Shown: positions 11,806 through 21,632 of the stretch, in pieces
How the letters are laid out: every line of letters starts with the position of its first letter
Position numbering within the stretch: the first letter of the stretch is position 1
Source: Cyrtodaria siliqua
Lineage: Eukaryota; Mollusca; Bivalvia; Adapedonta; Hiatellidae
Reading direction: 5' to 3'
Assembly (NCBI GenBank): GCA_037043455.1
Contig: JAWPHD010011181.1
Coordinates: 1-64,000 of the forward strand
Length of the DNA stretch: 64,000 nt
Notes under the pieces: model-generated
What the model saw: the letters and a program-made list of their open reading frames with translations, nothing else
The model's database searches: none
What the model was told of the DNA's origin: nothing
Position numbers and translations under genes: made by a program

Positions 11806-12550
11806 TGTCACAGGATGACATATACAGGTATTAAGAACCTGTATATCTCACCATTGTGTTTGTGTTTTAACCATTTAATCAGTTCATCATCTCTTTTCAT
11901 CACTCATTTCATCTTTCAATCTTCTTTCTCTTTACCTTACGTTAGACATTTCAAATTAGGATGACCACCTTTAAACTTCAGTAATATTTCACAGGTGAGT
12001 AAATTTAACCTTTGACACAACTAACCTGGCGGGAAAATCTTGCGCGCAACTGAACATCTCAGTTAGTAGAGAAAGGACACAAGCTATTGCCATTTCGCAT
12101 TGTTATATTTATCTTGTAAAAGAAAGTATATATATTCAGGTTAGTAATATGTTTGTTTATGAAACATGTATCCATCATTGTGTTAATTACTTTTCTATGG
12201 AAATGGTTATTTTAGGAGTTATTTAGTTTATAAGAATTCGTCAATTTTCATGTACAGTTCAATTCCAAGATGGCGATCCTTTGTTATTTTCGATTAGAAC
12301 TTTCTTGTGCATTTAGCCTGTTATTATGTCTGAATGTATTTTCTATACAATACTTTACTTGTAATTATATTAAATGAGATGCTATTTCCATTCATCATTG
12401 TTATTTCCATTCAGGCATTGTCTTTATTCATTTTATTCATGTCATCATTATCATGCATTAGACTCATACATTGTTATAAATATATATTCAGATATACAGA
12501 GAACTACGAATCTTGTTATACTTCAACACCCCCATAATGAGGCGGCGACA
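11806..12550 (+). repeat. Gypsy 3' LTR
   Basis: 745 bp, starting TGTCACAGG right after the polypurine tract and ending GCGACA. It differs from the 5' LTR by about four substitutions and by a 13-base longer segment near 12518-12533. The near identity shows that few mutations have accumulated since integration. Confidence 0.97.
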
Positions 12551-13385
12551 TATATATATCGAGTTTCGAGTGGAAATATAAGAGCCGTAACTCCGCCGTT
12601 TAAAATACTGGTCCGATCTGGTTGGTTTTCGAACTTGGCCAGTAGAGATAATAAAATTTACCAAAACAATACAGAAATATAAAACCATATATAGTTTAGT
12701 CTGGAGTGGGGAGGGGGGTGGGTGGGTGGAGTTTAGTGTGGGGTTTGGGGTAGGGGGTGAGGGGCGGGGGCATAGCAATATGTGTAAGAATTGACCAAAA
12801 CAACAAAGAAATATGAAGAAAAAATAGAGATTCGAGTCGGTAGGGGCGGGGGAGGAGGATAGTGGGGGCGGGGCAACATAGCTATATGTGTAAAAATTGA
12901 CCAAAACAATACAGAAATATGAAGAAGAAAACATAGTTGAGGAGGCGTGGTGCCCGGGTGGGGGGGGGATTGTTCGGGGCGGGGACGGAGGGGCGGGGTA
13001 ACATAGATATATGTGTAAGAATTGACCAAAACAAGACAGAAATATGTTAAAAAAATAAATAAACAAATTGAGTTTCGAGTGTGGGTTGGGGGAGGCCCTG
13101 GGGTGTTGGAAGGCGGGCGTGGGGGTGGGGGCAACATAGCTACATTTGTAAGAATTGACCAAAACAGCACAAAAATATGTAAAAAAAAAATTAAATGAGT
13201 GTCGAACGGGGGTGGGGGGGGGGGGGGGTGGGGATGGGGGTGGGGGGGGATGGAGAGGGGTGGCAACATAGCTATATGTGTAAGAATTGACCAAAACAAC
13301 AGAAATTTGAAAAAAATAAATAAAAAATGGTGGGGGAGAGGGGTGTGTGTGGGGGGGGGGGAGGGGGGGCGGGGTGAAGGGAGCC
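12551..13385. repeat. G-rich minisatellite, right part
   Basis: About six units of 105-140 bp each carry ATTGACCAAAACARNACAG followed by an A-rich stretch, then a G-rich block. It is the continuation of the array at 1530-1960. The long proline-rich open frames on the minus strand (to 307 codons) are repeat translations, not genes. Confidence 0.9.
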
Positions 13386-13598
13386 CATGCCCAAATATGG
13401 GTGAAGTACAAATAAGATGCATAATGATATAAGATCCCAAACCAAAATTATGACTATATATACACCAGCTTACATGCAAACCTAGATCTGCCTTTATTGC
13501 ACATTTTATGGGCCTTCACAATTTGGGTTCCATGGAGCCCAGAATTTGCGAAAGGCAACATTACTTAAGCAACCCTTTAAAACATACTATAAGGAAAC

Positions 13599-14397
13599 CA
13601 AGTCCCAAATTTAGTTGAGCTAGGATGAGACGTTGTGATTTATAAAAAGAAATCGTTGTGTGTTAGGTAGAGCTGAACATGGTGATTTTGTTTACGCAAA
13701 CAATAACTGTCACTAGTATTCAAATCCCCCATCCACCACCCCCACCCCCAGGGTTTATGGGATGAGTTGTCCGTTGACAGTTGTCCGTCGGCCGTCGTCG
13801 TCCTTGTGAATACTCTTGCAACTTCATTATTATTATCTTTACCAAACTGCTAATTTTCATATATTTTATATACTCTTTATTACTGTAGAATAATAAACGA
13901 ATAAAACAAGTAATGTTAACAATACTATAAATATAACAATTTTTTTAAATCGGCATGAAATAGGTGTAGTTTAAACACACTATGTACACACTGTTTTACG
14001 ATTGTAGCAATAAACGGTTCTATTCTATTCTATCGACGGTGCATGGTGGGTTGCATATGGTGAACTAATATGCGCATTGAACTCTGGGTAAGAATTTCAA
14101 ACAAGATGGCGGTATCTTTGGATAATTCGGAAATGTGTCAATATATTCGTGATAAATTTGGATAATCTGAGATATTTCATCGTGGCAGGTAAATTTTGAA
14201 ACACCAATCGACTCAAAAAAAAATCTTCTTTCAACCTGTGCATATATAATATACAAACAATGCTGTTTAAAAGCGTGAAACCTTCCCAACAGATTCCGTT
14301 GGGAAAGTCCAGTCGTAAAATGTGCAATAATCAATACACGTTGATGCTCGCCGATACAAAAAATTTCAAAAGAGCATTAAACGTGTATTTTAACACA
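13599..14397. other. Non-genic stretch
   Basis: No gene is recognised. There is a short C-rich run near 13730-13750 and a short TTCTA pentamer run near 14020. Open frames at 14065-14334 (minus) show no known motif. Confidence 0.45.
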
Positions 14398-14963
14398 CTA
14401 GGAGAATATGGGGCCACCATTGATGGTTTCCTTCATCAGAAAGGTGAACATAGTCCCGTGGGTTGAAATGACGGTTGATTTTCGGGAACAGTTTATATGT
14501 ATACAGAACCACTCCCACAACCCTGACAAACGCTCAGCCAGCAGACAATTAATGCGACTTTTACGTTCTTCAAAAGCTTTGGTTGTCAGCCTACTTCGCA
14601 GAGTACGAGGGCGGCGCATGACACTACTGACAGACACAAATATCTCTCTGGAACGTAACAGTAGCACTATTTGCACAATATCCTCGCCGATACTGAACTC
14701 CGTTTCCTGCAAGCCGATGTCGTTACCACCAACATGCAAAAAGCATATCTGTTATTCGCCGAGAGAGAGCCATGAATCTTCTGATAACGATTCTTGGCTG
14801 TGATTCCGCTATACGATACAAACGATGTTCCCTCTGTATCAAACCTGTCATCTCCTACCCGACGAGGACCCCTTCCTTCAATATATCGCTTCGAATGACC
14901 CACATAAGAGTCCCCAAGAACCAAAAACGGACAATTTCTAGCATTTTTCATGGAGGCTGCCAT
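14398..14963 (-). pseudogene. SGNH-hydrolase-like coding relic
   Basis: Read from ATG 14963 leftwards, the first frame contains FLVLGDSYVG, the block I Gly-Asp-Ser motif of SGNH/GDSL hydrolases. Near 14740 the reading frame must change, and the second frame opens with HVGGNDIG, which matches the block III Gly-x-Asn-Asp motif. The expected C-terminal Asp-x-x-His is not visible at the end (14400-14440). SGNH-like domains of this size occur in invertebrate retroelement proteins and in free-standing esterases. I infer a decayed copy of such a repetitive protein. No introns or neighbouring partner genes are evident. Confidence 0.6.
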
Positions 14964-15071
14964 CTCGCTTCACAACAGGGTGATGACGTCATAGCGCGTG
15001 CTAGCATCTATTTTTAGCAAAGGGAAATTCCAACAAAATGTGCTCACTTGAAGATCAGCGCTGCTAAGTAC

Positions 15072-15121
15072 CAGGGTGACTATACCACATGACCTTTGAC
15101 GTCATTATTGCTATTTCTTCA
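15072..15121 (+). repeat. Isolated terminus of the CAGGGTGACTATACC foldback family
   Basis: About 50 bp beginning CAGGGTGACTATACC match the left end of the large foldback element at 33556 (and its right end at 40623 in reverse). Only the end is present here, so this is a fragment or solo terminus. Confidence 0.75.
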
Positions 15122-15240
15122 AGAATTGAATTGAATTGGGGTTTAAGGCGCACCAACACATGAAAGGTTATATGGCGCCTAACAGGCATGAACATGCCAG
15201 GCTCATCCTCCATGTACATCGAGATAAAATATGGAAAATG
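15122..15240 (-). repeat. SINE 3'-end fragment (probable)
   Basis: On the minus strand this ends ...GCGCCTTAAACCCC followed by three AATTC-type repeats. That resembles the CGTTAAAC-plus-short-tail 3' ends of invertebrate tRNA-derived SINEs, one of which is present at 56165-56412. The tRNA-related head is not visible, so the assignment is tentative. Confidence 0.4.
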
Positions 15241-15305
15241 GGCCTAGAACCTTCTCATCCTGAACTGCAGAGTTGCTGCAAATTCTATCGTAGAAAATTC
15301 TTTAA

Positions 15306-15533
15306 AGACACTTGAGCGCCTACTTAAAGTGCTTTAGGGCCACTCCAAATCACTAGGACCCCCACATTTAACCCTAAAACACACACATTCTATTTTAATT
15401 GCAAAAAACATGTTCTGTTGTAAAATTCAAAAACTAAACATCAGCTTTTTTTCTCTCACTCAGCTGCAAGCTTTCATTGGAAAAATCAACTGGATTTTGC
15501 CATTAATAAGAAAAATGCATTTTGTCCATAAAT
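15306..15533. repeat. Direct repeat copy 1 (partner at 19880-20108)
   Basis: About 228 bp matching 19880-20108 in the same orientation at roughly 90-95% by eye. The pair brackets the foldback element between them. It has no coding potential. Confidence 0.85.
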
Positions 15534-16263
15534 GAGTTGCGACATTTGTCAAAAATATTTATCGAATACATCTAGCTGACCAATAAGGTTGACCGAGTAG
15601 AAAATCAGATGCTTTTGCAAGCACCTATTATCTTTTCAGTTCAATTCCTGCATACAAATAACCATTCGGCTAATACAGGGGGGAGGACGTAAACCTGCTC
15701 ATGACGAGCTTTAAGTGGAGAAATGTTTCTGATGTGACAAAATGGCGATTTTTGGATGATTTTCGTTATTGTCGGAAGCAATTTTGACAGGTAGGCGCAT
15801 ATCATATGATTTATTTGTTAAATGATTGTGTTAATAAGGGGCTACTGTATCTCCGATTCACTCGGTTTTTTATTTCAATGTCCTAGCTAGCGGATTAAAA
15901 AAGTTATTCCATGTACAGTTTGAGAATGTCTTTGTTTACAAAGTTGAATCTGTCCTTGTCGTGCCTTTTTTTCGCATTTTAAAAGAAAATACATTGTTTA
16001 TACATGGTTTAAGCGTGGAATTCGTATAGAAAATACATAATCAATCTTATTTTCCTTCATGAAGCTTTGGGGAGGCATTTATGGCCGAAAAAAAAACAGG
16101 TTTATGCAGATTTTGGCACATGACTGTAACTTTATGCAATTTTGGTTCCCTGATGAGGCCAAGTAATTGGACGAAAAAATGCATTCCTGACTCTACTATG
16201 TTAAAATAAAGAACAAAAGCTGATCCAAAGTATCTAATAATATTTTTCAGAGAGACTGTAACA

Positions 16264-16948
16264 ATGCCGAGATATAGGAAGAAAACTTCCCTAACGTTGT
16301 ATGGTAGGAAAGGCCGGAACCGATCCAAAATAGTAAATGTAGTATCTCCAACTAAAAACTATAAACGGCCTTGTATAAGATCTACACCTATACGGTTTAA
16401 ACGGCCAATCATATATTCAAAATCCCCTATTGTCAAAGCAAGGTTAACGACATCACCTAGTAGTCACTCTTCCTTGACAAAGATATACACGGCAACGAAA
16501 TTGTCGGAATCGCCAGTAAAAATCAACGACTTCATGGCCGATTCTATTTTGGACGATGTTATTTGTGACTCCTGTTAAAATTCAACAAGGACTAAGCATG
16601 TGCGTGCAAGAATGTTCACCAATCAGAACATTAAAGTCTAAGAAAACGTTACAATTTGGACATGCCACCACAGACGCAGCTGAAACAGTAACAATAGGAA
16701 AAGTCAGTAGTCAGGAGAATGTGACAAAAAGTGCAGATGCAATTTCTGGAACAATGCAGCTCTTGTCTAGACTAGTAAATGAAGGCACTTACTCCACATC
16801 TAGTATATCATTTCAGTTATTTCGCGATTCCCTTAAGTGGCATGCGTCTGAGAATACTTCCGCAATGCGATATTCAGAGGCGACCAAAGAATTCTTCTGG
16901 ACTGGGAAACGTTTGCTTGGGGGTCAGTTTTTACGTGTGCAAATCCTC
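16264..16948 (+). pseudogene. Captured gene fragment, left-arm copy (frameshifted)
   Basis: The frame starts at ATG 16264, just after a splice-acceptor-like TATTTTTCAG (16241-16250). The protein begins MPRYRKKTSLTLYGRKGR, a strongly basic N-terminus. Compared with the right-arm copy, one extra T near 16563 shifts the frame and ends it at 16576-16578. The rest is readable in the next frame (to about 16948), including WHASENTSAMRYSEATKEFF. I do not recognise the family with confidence. The last part resembles segments of uncharacterised invertebrate repetitive proteins. Confidence 0.65.
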
Positions 16949-17258
16949 GCATAAAACGTAAAAACTGACCCCCAAGCAAACGTTTCCCAGTCCAGAAGAA
17001 TTCTTTGGTCGCCTCTGAATATCGCATTGCGGAAGTATTCTCAGACGCATGCCACTTAAAGCTGTACAGTCCCTATTTTAACTGATAATAACTCATGAAT
17101 ATGAATGAGTCACGTGTGAAGTAGTTTCAAATCGACGAACACCCCAAAAGTCGGTATATAAGGAGAAATCGATACGTAAAATTTCACATTTTTATTTAGC
17201 CTTCGTACAGATAACATCGATAAATATACGGCTCCAGAATATATGTGATAAAAAAATA

Positions 17259-17340
17259 GTTGCCCGGAACGGGATTTGAACCACAGCCTTGCACTTGTAA
17301 GATTTGAAAGATGTACGCTGAACCTCTAGACCACTGCTAT
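17259..17340 (-). other. tRNA-like sequence (degenerate)
   Basis: On the minus strand there is an A-box-like TGGTCTAGAGG and, 40-50 bases on, a B-box-like GGTTCAAATCC followed by CCGGGCA and a T-run. The T stem and acceptor do not pair well. I read it as a tRNA-derived relic or pol III promoter within the TTAA element rather than a functional tRNA. Confidence 0.5.
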
Positions 17341-17621
17341 TTATTGGTGTTTTGTAGCATTTTTAACACTAATAGGCATTACGTAATAACAAGAGCGCGC
17401 ACACAAACTCATCAAGCGCTAGATAACAAGTCGATATATGGTTGATTAGAGACGAAGTATTAGTTTCATATTGATAAAATACAGTATTACACCAGGCAAT
17501 GTTAATTTACACGTGCGACAATATGGACTGCATATGTATTGATCCATCTTTTAGTTGCGTTCAAATATGTTAAGTTATTTTGCCTCATAATATATGGTAG
17601 TTAGTATACTATTTTCTCAAG

Positions 17622-17695
17622 TAGCGTTGTAGTTCAGTGGTTAGAGCACAGGACTTGAAATCAGAAGGTTGTGTGTTCGAGCCCCGAAAGAAGCT
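17622..17695 (+). other. tRNA-like sequence (degenerate, Ser-TGA-like loop)
   Basis: TAGTTCAGTGG (A box) and GTGTTCGAGCCC (B-box-like) have normal spacing, and the D stem pairs. The anticodon loop would read CTTGAAA. The anticodon and T stems are mismatched and a T-run follows at 17698. It is probably a tRNA pseudogene or SINE head, not a working tRNA. Confidence 0.5.
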
Positions 17696-19053
17696 AATTT
17701 TTTTTTTCGGTAAAAATTACTGTTACCTGTGTATATGTACGATGTGCACTGTTCGATGTATATACAGTAAATGATTTCATGCGCTATATTTGCTCGCTTA
17801 AATACCCGATTTCGACATGAGCTGGTGAACATGAAGTTACAAATAAAGACACGCCTACAAAGAAGAAATCGGTTGATAAAGGGACTCTGTAGCTTTAAGG
17901 GAATCGCGAAATAACTGAAATGATATACTAGATGTGGAGTAAGTGCCTTCATTTACTAGTCTAGACAAGAGCTGCATTGTTTCAGAAATTTCATCTGCAC
18001 TTTTTGTCACATTCTCCTGACTACTGACTTTTCCTATTGTTACTGTTTCAGCTGCGTCTGTGGTGGCATGTCCAAATTGTAACGTTTTCTTAGACTTTAA
18101 TGTTCTGATTGGTGAACATTCTTGCACGCACATGCTTAGTCCTTGTTGAATTTTAACAGGAGTCACAATAACATCGTCCAAAATAGAATCGGCCATGAAG
18201 TCGTTGATTTTTACTGGCGATTCCGACAATTTCGTTGCCGTGTATATCTTTGTCAAGGAAGAGTGACTACTAGGTGATGTCGTTAACCTTGCTTTGACAA
18301 TAGGGGATTTTGAATATATGATTGGCCGTTTAAACCGTATAGGTGTAGATCTTATACAAGGCCGTTTATAGTTTTTAGTTGGAGATACTACATTTACTAT
18401 TTTGGATCGGTTCCGGCCTTTCCTACCATACAACGTTAGGGAAGTTTTCTTCCTATATCTCGGCATTGTTACAGTCTCTCTGAAAAATATTATTAGATAC
18501 TTTGGATCAGCTTTTGTTCTTTATTTTAACATAGTAGAGTCAGGAATGCATTTTTTCGTCCAATTACTTGGCCTCATCAGGGAACCAAAATTGCATAAAG
18601 TTACAGTCATGTGCCAAAATCTGCATAAACCTGTTTTTTTCGGCCATAAATGCCTCCCCAAAACTTCACGAAGGACAATAAGACTGATTATGTATTTTCT
18701 ATACGAATTCCACGCTTAAACCATGTATAAACAATGTATTTTCTTTTAAAATGCGAAAAAAAGGCACGGCAAGGACAGATTCAACTTTGTAAACAAAGAC
18801 ATTCTCAAACTGTACATGGAATGACTTTTTAAATCCGCTAGCTAGGACATTGAAATAAAAAACCGAGTGAATCGGAGATACAGTAGCCCCTTATTTACAC
18901 AATCATTTAACAAATAAATCATATGATATGCGCCTACCTGTCAAAATTGCTTCCGACAATAACGAAAATCATCCAAAAATCGCCATTTTGTCACATCAGA
19001 AACATTTTCTCCACTTAAAGCTCGTCATGAGCAGGTTTACGTCCTCCCCCCTG

Positions 19054-19879
19054 TAATATAAATCAAGGATTTTCAGACGTTTTATACAAAACTAGCAAAA
19101 ATGCCAAAATAAATGAACCATTTGGTATATTTCCATCAAGTAAAGTTTTCAAACATTGCCTTCTATATACCAAACTAAAACATACACATAATGTAGGGTG
19201 TAGATATCAAAATCACTCATGCATGAAATTTCTTCATTTTTCATGGAGAAACAGACATTCGGTTAATTTCTAACAATTTTGATGCACAGCATAGACCATA
19301 AGGCTGCTTTGGAGCACATTTACATGCACAATGTCCAATATAATATACAGGTTGGCTATAAAATGCCAGAAAAAAAAGACAAAATTGAAGAAATGACTCA
19401 AAATCTAAGCCTACCCCATGTGCCTGTACCAGTTTAAAAGCCAACTAATACATTCAAGTCTTGGGCAATAGCAAGACAAACTGAATCACACACCAGTGGA
19501 TTATACCATTATCTCTAACAAAATACCAAATTAATGTGTTAAATTACAATTGTATGTCATTGCATAGTGATTTCATCTGAATTAATGAAGAAAAATGGGT
19601 GGGATTTATAAAATGTTTAGCAGGAAACTAAAATAAATGTTGAATTCCACAAATTTCTGTATATTTCATTTTCAAATTGTAAAACACATCATCACGTACA
19701 CCTTTTACAGGTTCTCATGCTTTCGATACAAAGTAAGACTCCTCCTGGAGTCGCACCATGTCAAAATGTCAGTACCGATACATTTTCAGATTTTAGCCTC
19801 ATACGGTACCTTAAAATAATAAATTTGCCATTTATTGTAGGAAATATGACAGATCTATTACCTATTGCCACTAATCCAC
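19054..19879. other. Non-genic stretch
   Basis: AT-rich sequence with no recognisable gene or repeat. Open frames on both strands stay under 70 codons and show no motif. Confidence 0.45.
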
Positions 19880-20108
19880 TTAAAGACACTTGAGAGTCTA
19901 CTTAAAGTGCTTTAGGGCTACTCCAAATCACTAGGACCCCCAAATTTAACCCTAAAACACACACATTCTATTTTAATTGCAAAAAAAAATGTTCTGTTGT
20001 AAAATTCAAAAATTTAACATCAGCTTTTTTTCTCACTCAGCTGCAAGCTTTCATAGGAAAAATCAACTGGTTTTGGCCATTAATAAGATATATGCATTTT
20101 GTCCATCT
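19880..20108. repeat. Direct repeat copy 2 (partner at 15306-15533)
   Basis: It matches 15306-15533 from AAGACACTTGAG to GCATTTTGTCCAT. The homology ends exactly where the TIR element at 20109 begins. Confidence 0.85.
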
Positions 20109-20568
20109 AGGTGTCAGACCGGTGAAAAACAGCCCATTGAACACAATGCAATATAGGCTATATTTGAAGATCAGTCACAAGTTCCACAACATTCTTCGCT
20201 TAAATACACTTTCATTCTGTGAATTAAACACATTTGGCTAGCATATCTGGAATAAAACACCGATTCAGTTTTTCAACATTTCGCGTCATTCATTCACACT
20301 ATGCGTATTTTGAAATAAACATCTGTCAAAACCACAACTCTACCTGACCTCTGTGCTCATAATCTCCAAAGAAATAATCCTGACAAACACAGTAAATTAC
20401 TTACTATTCATGACAACAGACATACTACTTTAACCTCAGGTTAGATTTAACAATAAAATAAAAACTAATCTTGGGAAAAACACATGCAAACTAGAAACTT
20501 TGGATTTTTTCAAGGAACTATTTTAGCACCCTACGACCCGGAAGTACTTCCTGACTGGTCTGACACCT
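20109..20568. mobile_element. Short TIR element (about 460 bp)
   Basis: AGGTGTCAGACCGGT at the left end is mirrored by ACTGGTCTGACACCT at the right end, with one mismatch in 15. The interior has no ORF. The target duplication is unclear. The left end abuts a dispersed repeat whose other copy lacks this sequence, which supports an insertion boundary. Confidence 0.6.
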
Positions 20569-20677
20569 CAAGCGGGATACAATCTACTTCCGCATTTGTT
20601 GTTTACAGTGACAACTGTTATACTGCGCGTTAAATGATTTGTTTTGTGGCAAATATAATACTTGTTTGTGCAAAATC

Positions 20678-20875
20678 ATGGGTGATGCAAGTTACGATGA
20701 TTTTACTAGATAGAAAGTTAACGATTTGAAGGATTTTTTTGCGTGAAAGGTGACTAAAAACTACTGGGGAAATGGCGGAATTAGTTGCACTGGCTGGCGT
20801 ACAGTGCGACTGTTATGGGTATTGTAAAAAAAGGACAGCAGAGATGATCGTCTCAACAACAGACTTACAGCGGTG
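20678..20875 (+). pseudogene. SAP-domain exon of the YqaJ gene
   Basis: ATG 20678 opens a short acidic leader. An in-frame TAG (20711) follows, then VNDLKDF, then a frame change within a T-run near 20735-20741. The second half, KTTGEMAELVALA, is readable in the new frame after a TGA. Leu-Lys-x-Phe-Leu plus the Gly-x-x-x-Glu-Leu half is the SAP helix-turn-helix signature for DNA binding. There are two stops and one frameshift in about 40 codons, so it is clearly dead. Confidence 0.65.
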
Positions 20876-20930
20876 ATTATGCGGGGCTTCTGAAAGTAGA
20901 CTGATAGACTCTGCTGAGGTAGAATTATGG

Positions 20931-21161
20931 ACCAGGCTGATGACAGACTACAAGGAGGGAAAGGCATACAGTTATTTTGATTCAAATTTTTTGAAAGAAA
21001 TATGCTACCACTCAATTAGCCAAGAGCCACCCTACTGTTTTTTGAAAGCCTACTGTACCCCTTCTCAACGGATCAACAATGTTCCATATAGAGCATGCAT
21101 ATGCCTTGAGAAGAAAACAGGAAAGATAATCAGAGCATATTGCACTTGCTTTGCTGGGTAA
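20931..21161 (+). pseudogene. SWIM zinc-finger exon, first half
   Basis: An open frame ends RACICLEKKTGKIIRAYC, then TCFAG, immediately followed by GGTAAC, a plausible splice donor. The C-x-C of the SWIM motif (CxCxnCxH) is seen as Cys-Thr-Cys. The two remaining ligands should come from the next exon. Confidence 0.65.
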
Positions 21162-21632
21162 CTTTACACTTCTTTATTCATAGATATGAACTTAACAATG
21201 GTATTAAGAACCCGTTCAATAATTGTTGTATGATGATGTCATATGCCTAATTTTATTTTCTAGTCATGGGCCATAAAGATAGCATTATATGTTTGAATGA
21301 TGCCGCCGTATGTTGACTCTGTCTTCTCCATATACAACACCAAACAACAGAAACGCCTTGTTGACTTCTGTAATTTCCATAAATATTACGGGAATAGACG
21401 AGGCAATTCCAATGCACACAGAGCTGACCGGAAAAGACCGGACGATGTTTCAGCCTTCACATATTTATTACACTGGTGTAATATAATAAATATACCGCAT
21501 AATGGCTTTATTGTACTCCAACGCCACAAGTTATGTGATAAATATGGATATATATATATATGCCCGACATACTTGTAAATATGAATGAAAAACAGAATAA
21601 AACTGATATTTAATTGTTCTCCTATTTTTCAG

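Larger units (their letters stand above)
1967..12550 (+). mobile_element. Gypsy (Metaviridae) LTR retrotransposon, complete but defective
   Basis: The 10,584-bp element is bounded by direct LTRs (732 and 745 bp) that begin TGTCAC and end GCGACA. It lies in a TATATA stretch, so a 4- to 6-bp target duplication (TATA or TATATA) fits but is ambiguous. The order is LTR, a long leader, gag, protease, reverse transcriptase, RNase H, integrase, a C-terminal tail, polypurine tract and LTR. Integrase downstream of RT/RNase H is the Gypsy order. There is no env gene. The LTRs differ by about four substitutions and one 13-base indel, so insertion is recent. The coding part nevertheless has an in-frame stop, several frame changes and a nested MITE, so the copy cannot make complete proteins as given. 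Confidence 0.97.
1215..13598 (-). mobile_element. Dispersed element with G-rich minisatellite core, split by a Gypsy insertion
   Basis: Sequence from about 1215 (ACAAGAGCTGT) to 1966, and from 12551 to about 13598, is homologous in inverse orientation to 22795-23893. Removing the Gypsy element between the two parts leaves a unit of about 1.8 kb: one unique flank with an ACAAGAGCTGT end, a core of G-rich tandem units each containing a TTGACCAAAACAACACAG-like segment, and a second unique flank near 13390-13598. Elements with internal tandem arrays are known from bivalves (the pearl family, regarded as Helentron-related). Assignment to that family is inference, because I could not define diagnostic termini. 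Strand is given relative to the other copy. Confidence 0.7.
17060..17894. mobile_element. 835-bp non-autonomous element with TTAA target duplication
   Basis: Absent from the left arm and present in the right arm, exactly between duplicated TTAA sequences (17056-17059 and 17895-17898). Ends AGCTGTACAGTCCC and (complement) AGCTACAGAGTCCC form imperfect terminal inverted repeats of about 14 bp. TTAA duplication is typical of piggyBac and some other DNA transposons. There is no transposase ORF. The empty site in the sister arm proves the boundaries. Confidence 0.88.
16966..18466 (-). pseudogene. Captured gene fragment, right-arm copy (intact frame, split by a TTAA element)
   Basis: Starting at ATG 18466, the frame is open for about 190 codons to 17899 without the frameshift seen in the left copy. 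It is then split by an 835-bp insertion at TTAA (17060-17894) and resumes at 17058 with the segment containing WHASENTSAMRYSEATKEFF up to the palindrome centre. The two arm copies differ by only a handful of bases. The fragment looks like the 5' part of a larger gene, cut at the fold. Function unknown: basic N-terminus, no membrane segment and no catalytic motif seen. Confidence 0.65.
15676..19053. mobile_element. 3.4-kb foldback element carrying a captured gene fragment in both arms
   Basis: The left arm (15676-16948) is the reverse complement of the right arm (16966-19053, excluding an 835-bp insert). The ends are CAGGGGGGAGGACG and its complement, flanked on both sides by TAATA, a possible 5-bp target duplication. 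A 17-bp loop separates the arms. Each arm contains a potential splice donor (15791 in the left arm), an acceptor (16249-16250), an ATG and an open frame. Genomic, intron-bearing DNA was therefore duplicated in inverted form. No transposase is present. It is either a non-autonomous foldback element or an inverted duplication with gene capture. Confidence 0.88.

Noticed and set aside
12488..13411. 307-codon proline-rich open frame (minus), and similar frames at 12733-13479 and 1485-1982
   Set aside because: They are translations of the C/G-rich minisatellite. Overlapping frames are open because C-rich DNA lacks stop codons, and there is no unique protein sequence.
17622..17695. Possible functional tRNA-Ser gene
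   Set aside because: The anticodon and T stems do not pair, and it lies inside a transposable element. Kept only as a tRNA-like relic.
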